Source of the DNA: Bacillota bacterium
Lineage (GTDB): Bacteria; Bacillota; Clostridia; UBA1381
DNA: 7,384 nt
NCBI GenBank assembly: GCA_021203665.1
Contig: JAJQAT010000223.1
Coordinates: forward strand, 1-7,384
Direction: 5' to 3'
Below, one piece after another: positions 1 through 5,594 of this stretch. Position numbers and translations under genes: made by a program. The notes under the pieces are model-generated. The model was not told the origin of the DNA. It was given only the letters and a program-made list of their open reading frames with translations, and did not search any database. Every line of letters starts with the position of its first letter. The first letter of the stretch is position 1.

Positions 1-63
1 TAAATAAGTAAAAAATTTAAAATTTGCGCAAGGGGAACATTCGCTGCCCGCTCAAATGTATTT

Positions 64-225
64 TCAGCGCGGCATTGAGGATATTATAATATACAGTCCC
101 GCACATACGACGGACAGCGCGGAAAAAAACGCTATAAGCTCGCCCTTAAGTCTGCGTTTGCGCCGGCGGCTCCTGTAGCTCGCGCACGCGATGTATCTGC
201 TGTTTTTTTCAAATTGTGTTTTCAT
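64..225 (-). CDS. possible small membrane protein, 53 aa
   Basis: I do not recognise this gene. Read on the minus strand it gives 53 residues: a polar start (MKTQFEKNSRY), a strongly basic stretch around residues 18-28 (RSRRRKRRLKG), then one hydrophobic segment at about residues 30-49 (ELIAFFSALSVVCAGLYIII) and a short tail ending MPR. That is the pattern of a single-pass membrane protein with a cytoplasmic basic N-terminus. A purine-rich RBS (AAAGGGA) ends about 8 bases before the ATG at 225. An in-frame ATG at 234 abuts the RBS and is less likely. It is divergent from the Clp ATPase gene. No terminator is evident after its stop. The basic-plus-TM layout resembles the N-terminus of YneA-like division inhibitors, but no LysM domain follows. 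It may be a real mini-gene, a decayed gene or chance. Confidence 0.42.
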   Translation of the reverse strand: MKTQFEKNSRYIACASYRSRRRKRRLKGELIAFFSALSVVCAGLYIIISSMPR

Positions 226-263
226 ATATTTCATCCCTTTTTGTAATAATAGATTTCGTAATA

Positions 264-269
264 ATTATA
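264..269 (-). promoter_or_regulatory. possible -10 box for the 53-aa ORF
   Basis: A perfect TATAAT is read on the minus strand about 40 bases upstream of the 53-aa ORF start. No good -35 hexamer lies 16-18 bases upstream, and the surroundings are AT-rich, so the match could be chance. Confidence 0.25.
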
Positions 270-341
270 TGCGCGAAATTTACAAAATATTCCATATGAC
301 GCTAAAAAAATGAAATATTTGTAAACATAATGAAAAAAGGG

Positions 342-370
342 TTTTAAATTTTATTTTGTTGTGATATAAT
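342..370 (+). promoter_or_regulatory. sigma-A-type promoter of the Clp ATPase gene
   Basis: TATAAT at 365-370 is preceded by TG one base upstream (extended -10, TGATATAAT). A weak -35 (TTTTAA, 342-347) sits 17 bases away. Transcription would start near 377, leaving a leader of about 136 bases. I found no CtsR heptad repeat (GGTCAAA type) and no CIRCE element (TTAGCACTC-N9-GAGTGCTAA) overlapping it, so neither standard clp heat-shock repressor site is visible. The 14 bases 359-372 are identical to those around the thiE -10. Confidence 0.6.
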
Positions 371-403
371 TTATGTGCGGATTGCGGGCAAAGCGATGCG
401 CTC

Positions 404-492
404 TGTGCGTGAGAAAGCATTGAATCACGCGCAAAATCAAGGATGGATTTATTTCGCGGCGCGAGCCGCGTTTAAATAAGGGGCGCCGCCCC
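404..492 (+). promoter_or_regulatory. structured 5' leader with three hairpins before the Clp gene
   Basis: Three stems follow one another. Stem 1 pairs 404-412 with 425-433 (9 bp, one G-U, 12-base loop). Stem 2 pairs 455-460 with 465-470 (CGCGGC/GCCGCG) closed by a GCGA tetraloop, which is of GNRA type; flanking ATTTA and TAAAT can extend it. Stem 3 pairs 480-484 with 488-492 (GGGGC/GCCCC, 3-base loop) and ends about 10 bases before the RBS. I recognise no known riboswitch or thermometer. None of the stems covers the RBS as drawn, and none has a proper U-tract, so function is unproven. Confidence 0.4.
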
Positions 493-512
493 GGTATCAT
501 AGAAAGGAAAAA

Positions 513-2840
513 ATGATGAATTTATGCTCAAGATGTAAGAAAAACCCTGCGGTTTTCTACATTACCAAAATGGAGGGTAACAAAACCAGCAGCGAGGGAC
601 TGTGCCTTTCCTGCGCCAAGGAATTAGGCATCGCGCCCTTAAATCAAATGATTGAAAATTTCGGAGTTTCCGACGACGAGCTTGATAATCTTAACAGCCA
701 AATGTCGGAATTTATGGAAAGTCTTGAAGGGATGTCGGACGTTGACGGCGACTCGGGAGCGCTTATGGAGCAGCTTTCGGGCGGCGAAAACGACGAGGGC
801 GGAGCGGCTACCGCGCCGCTTGAAATGTTCAAGGACTTCTTTAATAATATGCCCGGCTCAAACGCGCCCGGCGACGGACGCTCTGTAAGGGAAAAGAAGC
901 AGCAAAAGAAAAAGCAGAAGAAAACCATGCTTGACACCTACGGCACAAACCTTACCGAAAAGGCGGCGGAGGGCAAGGTTGACAGAGTTGTGAACAGGAA
1001 CGAGGAAATCGAGAGGGTTATTCAGATACTCAACAGACGCTCAAAGAACAATCCGGTGCTTTTGGGCGAGCCGGGCGTCGGAAAAACCGCGGTTGCCGAG
1101 GGACTGGCGTGCAGAATATTCGAGAAGAATGTTCCGCCGAAGCTCTTTGATTATCAGCTCTATCTGCTTGATTTTACCGCGCTTGTGGCGGGAACGCAGT
1201 TTAGAGGTCAGTTTGAGGCGAGACTGAAAAGCCTTTTGAACGAGGCTGCCGAAAGAGGAAATGTTATACTTGTCATAGACGAGATTCACAACATCGTTGC
1301 CGCGGGCGACGCCGAGGGAGCGATGAGCGCGGCGAATATCCTTAAACCCGCCCTCGCGAGGGGAGAAATACAGATTATCGGCGCCACAACGCTGACGGAA
1401 TACCGCAAGCACATAGAAAAGGACAGCGCGCTGGAAAGACGCTTTCAGCCGGTGCTTATCGACGAGCCGTCAATAGAGGAAAGCATCGAGATTTTAAGCG
1501 GAATAAAGGATTATTATGAAAAATATCACGGTGTGAAAATTTCCGACGAGGTAATAGAGCAGTCCGTCAGAATGTCCGAGAGATACATCACGGACAGATT
1601 CCTGCCCGACAAGGCTATTGACGTTATAGACGAGGCGGGCTCGAGAGTAAACCTCAGGAACAGAGCGCTGTATGACGCGAAGCTTATGGAGGGCAGACTT
1701 TCCGTAATAGACGAGGAAATGGGCAAGGCGACCGAGGAGAGCGACTTTGAAAGGATGGCTAATCTCAAGGTCGAAAGGCTGAAAACGGAGCAGGAAATCG
1801 AAAAGGCAAAGACAGAGGCGCTTAAAGCGGAGATAACCTTTGACGACATCGCGGCGGTAATAGAGGGCTGGACAAAAATTCCGGTACACCGCCTTACGGA
1901 GGACGAATCGACCAAGCTTCTTAACCTTGAAAGCCGCATACACAAGCGCGTAATCGGTCAGGACGAGGCGGTTGACGCGGTTTCCCGCGCGATAAGACGC
2001 GGCAGAGCCGATATAACCACAAGAAAGCGTCCTGTATCCTTTATTTTCGCGGGACCCACCGGAGTGGGTAAAACCGAGCTGGTAAAAACCATTGCCGAGG
2101 TTATGTTCGATAATGAGGAGGCTCTTATAAGGATAGATATGTCCGAGTATATGGAAAAGCACTCGGTGTCAAAGCTTATCGGCTCGCCCCCGGGATATGT
2201 CGGTTATGACGACGCGGGACAGCTTACCGAAAAGGTGAGGAGAAAGCCGTATTCCGTAATTTTGCTTGACGAGATTGAAAAGGCGCACCCCGAGGTGTTT
2301 AATCTGTTCCTGCAAATCTTGGACGACGGCAGAATTGCCGACAGCCACGGCAAAATCGTGAATTTTGAGAATACAATCATAATAATGACCACGAACGCCG
2401 GCTCCGAGTTCAAGTCGGCTGCCGCCGGCTTTAACTCAAACGACGAGGTTAAAATGGAGGATAATGTCGATAGGAGTCTTAAACAGTTCTTTAAGCCGGA
2501 ATTTCTTAACAGAATCGATGAAATCGTAACCTTTAAGCCTCTTACAAAGGAGGATTTAAGACAAATTATCGATTTGCTGCTGAAGGATATTGTCGCGAAG
2601 CTGACGGAAAAGGGCGCGGAGCTTGTTATCACGGACGCGGCAAAGGAGCTTATTTTGGAAAAGGGTTACGACAAAAAATACGGCGCAAGACCGCTTAAAC
2701 GTGCCATACAAAAGCTGCTTGAGGATAATCTGTCGCAGCTGTCGCTCACCGGCAGAATTACTCCGGGCTGCGTGATAACCGCGGACAGGGACGGAGATAA
2801 GCTGTCCGTCACATCGGCTCAAAGACTGATAAGCGATTAA
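513..2840 (+). CDS. clpE: Clp-family AAA+ unfoldase with N-terminal zinc finger (ClpE-like)
   Basis: This is an ATP-dependent protein unfoldase expected to feed substrates to ClpP in the cytoplasm. The N-terminus carries a C4 zinc-finger pattern (C5xxC8 and C31xxC34), as in ClpE, instead of the paired Clp-N repeats of ClpC. An acidic, Gly-rich linker (about 50-125) and a Lys-rich patch (127-138) follow. AAA+ domain 1 has Walker A GEPGVGKT (185-192), Walker B VILVIDE (251-257) and Arg-finger motif ERRF (308-311). A UVR-like middle coiled coil spans about 388-432. Domain 2 has Walker A GPTGVGKT (514-521), Walker B SVILLDE (581-587), FLNRID (664-669) and sensor-2 GARP (724-727). The AAGF motif (637-640) sits where the ClpP-docking loop of ClpC/ClpE lies. 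All catalytic motifs are intact. At 775 aa it is slightly longer than typical ClpE (about 700-750). The RBS AAAGGA (503-508) fits the second Met codon (516) better than the first (513), so the real protein may begin MNLC. The clpE name rests on architecture; a clpC-type label is possible. Confidence 0.9.
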   Translation: MMNLCSRCKKNPAVFYITKMEGNKTSSEGLCLSCAKELGIAPLNQMIENFGVSDDELDNLNSQMSEFMESLEGMSDVDGDSGALMEQLSGGENDEGGAATAPLEMFKDFFNNMPGSNAPGDGRSVREKKQQKKKQKKTMLDTYGTNLTEKAAEGKVDRVVNRNEEIERVIQILNRRSKNNPVLLGEPGVGKTAVAEGLACRIFEKNVPPKLFDYQLYLLDFTALVAGTQFRGQFEARLKSLLNEAAERGNVILVIDEIHNIVAAGDAEGAMSAANILKPALARGEIQIIGATTLTEYRKHIEKDSALERRFQPVLIDEPSIEESIEILSGIKDYYEKYHGVKISDEVIEQSVRMSERYITDRFLPDKAIDVIDEAGSRVNLRNRALYDAKLMEGRLSVIDEEMGKATEESDFERMANLKVERLKTEQEIEKAKTEALKAEITFDDIAAVIEGWTKIPVHRLTEDESTKLLNLESRIHKRVIGQDEAVDAVSRAIRRGRADITTRKRPVSFIFAGPTGVGKTELVKTIAEVMFDNEEALIRIDMSEYMEKHSVSKLIGSPPGYVGYDDAGQLTEKVRRKPYSVILLDEIEKAHPEVFNLFLQILDDGRIADSHGKIVNFENTIIIMTTNAGSEFKSAAAGFNSNDEVKMEDNVDRSLKQFFKPEFLNRIDEIVTFKPLTKEDLRQIIDLLLKDIVAKLTEKGAELVITDAAKELILEKGYDKKYGARPLKRAIQKLLEDNLSQLSLTGRITPGCVITADRDGDKLSVTSAQRLISD

Positions 2841-2919
2841 CACAATTTTCCTGTTATATTTTGCGCTCCCGCGCGGATACTATTAATGAGCCGTGAAAAC
2901 GGTATCTGAAATGTTCGAC

Positions 2920-2924
2920 GGAGG
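2920..2924 (+). promoter_or_regulatory. RBS of the DUF1540 gene
   Basis: GGAGG lies 9 bases before the ATG at 2934. It supports translation of this short ORF and fixes its start. Confidence 0.75.
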
Positions 2925-2933
2925 TAAAATATT

Positions 2934-3107
2934 ATGGAATGTAATTGTAATGAAAACAAGAGCATTAAGTGTACCGTGACGCAGTGCGCGAATCACTGCG
3001 ACACAGCAGATTACTGCTCGCTTTCATCTATCCAGGTAGGCACACACGAATCCAATCCTACAATGGTGGAATGTACAGACTGTAATTCTTTTCAATTAAA
3101 GAAGTGA
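2934..3107 (+). CDS. DUF1540 domain-containing Cys-rich small protein, 57 aa
   Basis: The reading frame encodes 57 residues with eight cysteines (3, 5, 13, 18, 22, 28, 47, 50). The core IKCTVTQC...C.....YC with the later ECTDCNSF is the signature I associate with DUF1540, a family of short Cys-rich proteins widespread in Clostridia and Bacilli. Its function is not established to my knowledge. The cysteine spacing suggests metal (probably zinc) binding, which is inference. There is no signal peptide or membrane segment, so it should be cytoplasmic. It starts 93 bases after the Clp gene with no terminator between, so co-transcription from the Clp promoter is likely. A weak extended -10 (TGTTATATT, 2852-2860) without a good -35 could give separate expression. 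A strong terminator follows 24 bases after its stop. Confidence 0.88.
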   Translation: MECNCNENKSIKCTVTQCANHCDTADYCSLSSIQVGTHESNPTMVECTDCNSFQLKK

Positions 3108-3117
3108 TTGGAATAAT
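3089..3117 (+). promoter_or_regulatory. possible promoter for the radical SAM gene
   Basis: TTTTCA (3089-3094, 4 of 6 matches to TTGACA) lies 17 bases from AATAAT (3112-3117), which is preceded by TGG (extended -10). Transcription would begin near 3124, just ahead of the terminator hairpin, which would then sit in the 5' leader of the radical SAM gene. It overlaps the end of the DUF1540 gene. The -10 is imperfect and the call is tentative. Confidence 0.3.
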
Positions 3118-3130
3118 TTCAGAACCCGTA

Positions 3131-3160
3131 AAGGAGCCGCCGAGGCGGTTCCTTTTCAAT
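3131..3160 (+). terminator. rho-independent terminator after the DUF1540 gene
   Basis: An 11-bp stem pairs 3131-3141 with 3144-3154 (AAGGAGCCGCC with GGCGGTTCCTT, one G-U pair). The loop is tight and can open to a CGAG tetraloop. The run TTTTC follows from 3153. It ends about 23 bases before the next start codon, so it separates the Clp/DUF1540 unit from the radical SAM gene. Confidence 0.8.
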
Positions 3161-3182
3161 TTAAGGAATAAACGGAGAGATA

Positions 3183-4127
3183 ATGGAAAATAGCTTTAAG
3201 TACTCGGATGACAATAAAAGATACCATACGTGGAATTATCATCTGCGCCGCAAATTCGGCTGTAAGGTGTTCAAGGTGGCGCTGAACGGCGGATTTACCT
3301 GCCCGAATATCGACGGCACAAAGGGAACGGGCGGCTGTATATACTGCTCCTCGAGCGGCAGCGGCGATTTCGCCGGAGATATATCCCACGGCATACTCGC
3401 TCAGTTTGACGAGGTTAAGGAGCGTATGCACAAGAAATGGAAGGAGGCAAAATATATCCCGTATTTCCAGGCGCATACGAATACATACGCGCCCGCGCGG
3501 GTACTCCGCGAGCGTTTCGAGCCTGCTTTGGCGCGGGAAAACGTCGTCGGCATAAGCATCGCCACGCGCGCGGACTGCCTGAAGGACGACGCTCTCGAAT
3601 ATTTGTCCGAGCTTAACGAGCGGACGTATCTTATCGTTGAATTGGGATTGCAGAGCATATTTGACGAAACAGGCAAAAAAATAAACCGCTGTCACACCTA
3701 CGCGGAATTTTTGGAGGGTTATAATAAGCTGAAGTCGCGCGGCATCAATGTGTGCGTGCATCTTATAAACGGACTTCCGGGCGAAACAAAGGAAATGATG
3801 GCGGAGAGCGCGAGAGAGGTCGCGCGGTTAAGACCTCACTGCGTAAAGCTGCATCTTTTGCACGTTCTGAAAAATACCCGCCTTGCGGATATGTACGAGA
3901 ACGGTGAATTTGAGCTTATGACGCGCGAGGATTACGTGGAAACCATAGTAAATCAGCTTGAGCTGTTTCATGAGAAAACAATAATACAGCGCCTGACCGG
4001 CGACGGCGGACGCGATTCGCTTATAGGTCCCGTGTGGAGCCTGAAAAAATTCGAGGTTCTTAACGAGATAGATAAGCTTATGCTCCGCCGCGGCACGTAC
4101 CAGGGCGCGAAATTTGAGGACTGCTGA
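3183..4127 (+). CDS. ytqA: TIGR01212-family radical SAM protein (YtqA/YhcC type)
   Basis: This is a cytoplasmic radical S-adenosylmethionine enzyme. The cluster-binding cysteines are C40, C52 and C55, in CPNIDGTKGTGGCIYC. The long CX11CX2C spacing is typical of this family, unlike the usual CX3CX2C. SSGSGDFAG follows directly (57-65). Further family marks are AHTNTYAP (97-104), SIATRADCL (125-133), VELGLQS (152-158), NGLPGET (196-202) and the C-terminal GDGGRDSLIGPVW (273-285). Its 314 residues are of normal length. As I recall, the B. subtilis homologue YtqA has been implicated as MnmL in making the mnm5s2U34 wobble base of tRNA. That activity is inferred here, not shown. Its usual partner, the methyltransferase YtqB/MnmM, is absent from the window. 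The start is set by GGAG at 3174-3177, 5 bases before the ATG. The stop codon lies inside the 3' terminator hairpin. Confidence 0.92.
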   Translation: MENSFKYSDDNKRYHTWNYHLRRKFGCKVFKVALNGGFTCPNIDGTKGTGGCIYCSSSGSGDFAGDISHGILAQFDEVKERMHKKWKEAKYIPYFQAHTNTYAPARVLRERFEPALARENVVGISIATRADCLKDDALEYLSELNERTYLIVELGLQSIFDETGKKINRCHTYAEFLEGYNKLKSRGINVCVHLINGLPGETKEMMAESAREVARLRPHCVKLHLLHVLKNTRLADMYENGEFELMTREDYVETIVNQLELFHEKTIIQRLTGDGGRDSLIGPVWSLKKFEVLNEIDKLMLRRGTYQGAKFEDC

Positions 4128-4150
4128 CAAAACGCCGGCAGTCTTTTTAT
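4117..4150 (+). terminator. terminator of the radical SAM gene
   Basis: The core stem GACTGC (4119-4124) pairs with GCAGTC (4138-4143) and can extend outward (4117-4118 with 4144-4145) and inward by two pairs. The loop is about 9 bases, and TTTTT runs from 4144. The stem contains the stop codon of the radical SAM gene and its T-tract runs into the 3' end of the convergent ssb-like gene. On the minus strand the U-tract is poor, so it looks mainly one-directional. Confidence 0.75.
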
Positions 4151-4773
4151 TCGCTTTCCACAAGCTCCATGCGGTTTATGGACACCTCATACGCGGTTTT
4201 TGTGACGGTTTCGTCATCGCTCAGACGCTTTTGGTAGGTTCTCGACTGAATGCGGCCGTATATTTTAACGTTGTCGCCGACGTCCAGATTCCTCGCGAAG
4301 CGCGCGTTACGTCCCCACGCGATTATGGGTATGTAATCGGACTTGTTGTAGCTCCTGTTCACGGCGAGAAGCATATCGGTTATCTCGCGCCCGAACGGCG
4401 TTGTGCGGTAAACGGGCTTTTTGCAGATAAAGCCGTTCAGATACAGTGAGTTGGGATTTTTATTCTCCGCGTCGTCACAGTGCGCAATGTCCTTCGCGAA
4501 TACCGTCAGCACAAGGCGGTTGTCGCCGTTTTCGCAGCTGTTGTAGGAGCGGAATTGACCGGTCACCTCAACGGTGTCGCCGATTTTGTAATCGCCGTCC
4601 ATAATAAGCCTTTCCGATACCATAATCCGCACATCGTCCGTTGTACCGCTCAGCCGCGGCACCTTTACGGTGCAGGTGTAAAATTTCTCCGCGTAAATCT
4701 CGTGATTAAACACAAATTCGTCCTCGATTGTGCCTATAATAGCCGCCTGATTGTTTGATATATTGTTATCCAT
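4147..4773 (-). CDS. SSB-like protein with two OB folds, 208 aa
   Basis: This is a likely single-stranded DNA (or nucleic-acid) binding protein. The chain splits into two OB-like halves. Residues 9-97 run AAIIGTIEDEF...GDTVEVTGQFRSYN...LVLTVFAKDI. Residues 110-204 run LYLNGFICKKPVYRTTPFGR...IIAWGRNARFARNLDVGDNVKIYGRIQSR. The second half shows the clearest SSB/PriB-like pattern (W153, GRIQSR 173-178). It lacks the acidic C-terminal tip (DDDIPF type) with which standard SSB recruits partners; it ends ELVESE. It is therefore probably not the main replicative SSB. Similar two-domain SSB-annotated proteins occur in Clostridia. The start at 4773 was chosen because AGGAGG (4783-4788) lies 9 bases upstream. 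Upstream in-frame Met codons at 4812-4815 have no RBS and fall in the leader. It is monocistronic and convergent with the radical SAM gene. Confidence 0.8.
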   Translation of the reverse strand: MDNNISNNQAAIIGTIEDEFVFNHEIYAEKFYTCTVKVPRLSGTTDDVRIMVSERLIMDGDYKIGDTVEVTGQFRSYNSCENGDNRLVLTVFAKDIAHCDDAENKNPNSLYLNGFICKKPVYRTTPFGREITDMLLAVNRSYNKSDYIPIIAWGRNARFARNLDVGDNVKIYGRIQSRTYQKRLSDDETVTKTAYEVSINRMELVESE

Positions 4774-4782
4774 TTGTATAAA

Positions 4783-4788
4783 CCTCCT
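4783..4788 (-). promoter_or_regulatory. RBS that sets the ssb-like start
   Basis: A perfect AGGAGG (minus strand) lies 9 bases before the ATG at 4773. It overrides the longer frame that opens at 4815. Confidence 0.85.
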
Positions 4789-4826
4789 CTGTGTGTTGAA
4801 AACTCTTATCATCAAGTTATATTTAT

Positions 4827-4841
4827 TCCGCCGCCGGCGGA
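4827..4841 (-). other. GC-rich hairpin in the ssb-like leader
   Basis: TCCGCC and GGCGGA pair around a 3-base loop in an otherwise AT-rich leader. The hairpin is bracketed by direct copies of ATTTATTC (4821-4828 and 4841-4848, plus strand). It lies about 40 bases upstream of the RBS. Its role is unknown. Confidence 0.4.
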
Positions 4842-4868
4842 TTTATTCGTGTAATTCGTTTTAAATAT

Positions 4869-4898
4869 ATTATACCAATATTTTATGGTGATATTCAA
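4869..4898 (-). promoter_or_regulatory. sigma-A promoter of the ssb-like gene
   Basis: On the minus strand, TTGAAT (4893-4898) is followed after 18 bases by a perfect TATAAT (4869-4874), which is preceded by TGG (extended -10). The start of transcription would be near 4862, giving a leader of about 89 bases that carries the hairpin at 4827-4841. Confidence 0.8.
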
Positions 4899-4971
4899 GA
4901 GGATTGAGAAACTTTCATAGAATAATTTTTCGCCCCGCAGGCAAACCTTGGAGGATAAGCCGCAAACTTTT

Positions 4972-5190
4972 CGGTTTAGTAACAGCGGAGGGTTCTAAGG
5001 GAACAAAGAGTTCCCTTAGTCGATTTAAGGGGTTCCAAAGGGGTCAACAACACAAAGTGTTGTAGGCGTAGAGCCGCAGGCTCGTAGCCGTCGCAAGAAA
5101 ATTGAAATCCCCCTTTGAGTTTTTGGTTCTTTTTGCTGCAAAAAGAACATAGGTGAATGATGAAAAATTTTCATATTAATTTTGAATACG
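4972..5190 (+). repeat. dispersed hairpin-rich repeat, copy A1
   Basis: This non-coding element has a second copy, inverted, at 7150-7309. The first ~72 bases (4972-5043) match with about 4 differences. The stretch from about 5104 to 5150 matches with no differences that I can see, and weaker similarity runs to about 5190. It contains perfect hairpins: CTAAGGGAAC/GTTCCCTTAG (4995-5019) and GTTCTTTTTG/CAAAAAGAAC (5126-5148). Between them, A1 carries about 55 bases absent from A2 (5044-5098), which hold two more hairpins (5048-5062 and 5071-5083). No transposase is encoded. It resembles a MITE or REP-like intergenic repeat. Confidence 0.75.
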
Positions 5191-5310
5191 GAGCATGACT
5201 CCTCAGACAAAGGAGCCTAACCCCTCAGTCACGGCTGTGCCGTGCCGGCTCCTCTAATAGGGGAGCCAACCACCCGCCGCAGGCTCCGCCCCATACAAGG
5301 GAAATTTTTA
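5191..5310 (+). repeat. palindromic intergenic repeat, copy B1
   Basis: The run contains CACGGC/GCCGTG (5231-5245) and GGCTCCTC/GGGGAGCC (5247-5267), then CAACCACCCGCCGCA (5268-5281... read from GCC onward). The core 5247-5281 recurs at 7018-7055, in the same orientation, just after thiD. This type of CCTCAGTC...GGCTCC...GGGGAGCC palindrome is common between genes in gut Clostridia, as I recall. There is no gene in 4899-5310 apart from these repeats; 4899-4971 is AT-rich filler with no signal I can name. Confidence 0.65.
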
Positions 5311-5313
5311 CGC

Positions 5314-5345
5314 AAAAAACCCTTGCGGCATAGCCGTAAGGGTTT
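5314..5345 (-). terminator. terminator of tRNA-fMet
   Basis: On the minus strand, AAACCCTT-A-CGGC pairs with GCCG-C-AAGGGTTT around a TAT loop (5317-5345), with one A-C mismatch. A T-run immediately follows (down to 5314). It lies just downstream of the tRNA 3' end. Confidence 0.85.
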
Positions 5346-5351
5346 AAAAAC

Positions 5352-5427
<76 letters not shown>

Positions 5428-5467
5428 ATATGTTATGATATAGGCACCTTTCCGATAGTGCTTAAAT

Positions 5468-5496
5468 ATTATAGCACAGCTTTAGGAGTATGTCAA
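5468..5496 (-). promoter_or_regulatory. consensus sigma-A promoter of tRNA-fMet
   Basis: A perfect TTGACA (5491-5496) and a perfect TATAAT (5468-5473) are separated by exactly 17 bases, with TGC just before the -10 (extended -10). The start would be near 5461, about 34 bases before the mature tRNA 5' end. It is the strongest promoter in the window, as expected for a stable RNA. Confidence 0.93.
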
Positions 5497-5535
5497 GCTT
5501 TTTTTAAAATAAATTTAAGAAAAATTTAACATATG

Positions 5536-5564
5536 TTGTGCATCCTTAAATTTTGTGATATAAT
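5536..5564 (+). promoter_or_regulatory. promoter of thiE-thiD
   Basis: TTGTGC (5536-5541) lies 17 bases from a perfect TATAAT (5559-5564), with TGA forming an extended -10. Transcription should start near 5571, so the leader is only about 24 bases. That is too short for a TPP riboswitch, and no THI-box sequence (CTGAGA...) is seen upstream. Confidence 0.75.
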
Positions 5565-5594
5565 TTTAACCAAAATGACACGGAGGCGGCACAA

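Noticed and set aside
226..512. CtsR or HrcA (CIRCE) operator before the Clp gene
   Set aside because: I looked for the GGTCAAA-type direct repeats and the TTAGCACTC inverted repeat and found neither.
1041..2162. Long minus-strand frames (123 and 222 aa) inside the Clp gene
   Set aside because: They are antisense to an intact, motif-complete AAA+ gene, show no family motifs and have no RBS; they arise from its codon bias.
3156..3761. Minus-strand 201-aa frame
   Set aside because: It is antisense to the radical SAM gene and resembles no family.
4114..4758. Plus-strand frames of 111 and 92 aa
   Set aside because: They are antisense to the SSB-like gene, which has the RBS, promoter and recognisable OB-fold motifs.
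4774..4815. Longer N-terminus for the SSB-like protein starting at 4815
   Set aside because: It has no RBS, whereas a perfect AGGAGG sits inside this stretch, correctly spaced for the ATG at 4773.
5025..5210. Minus-strand 61-aa frame
   Set aside because: It lies wholly within hairpin-rich repeat A1, and copy A2 has a length difference inside the corresponding frame.
5428..5594. TPP riboswitch or T-box before thiE
   Set aside because: No THI-box or T-box core is present, and the region is fully used by the tRNA-fMet and thiE promoters.
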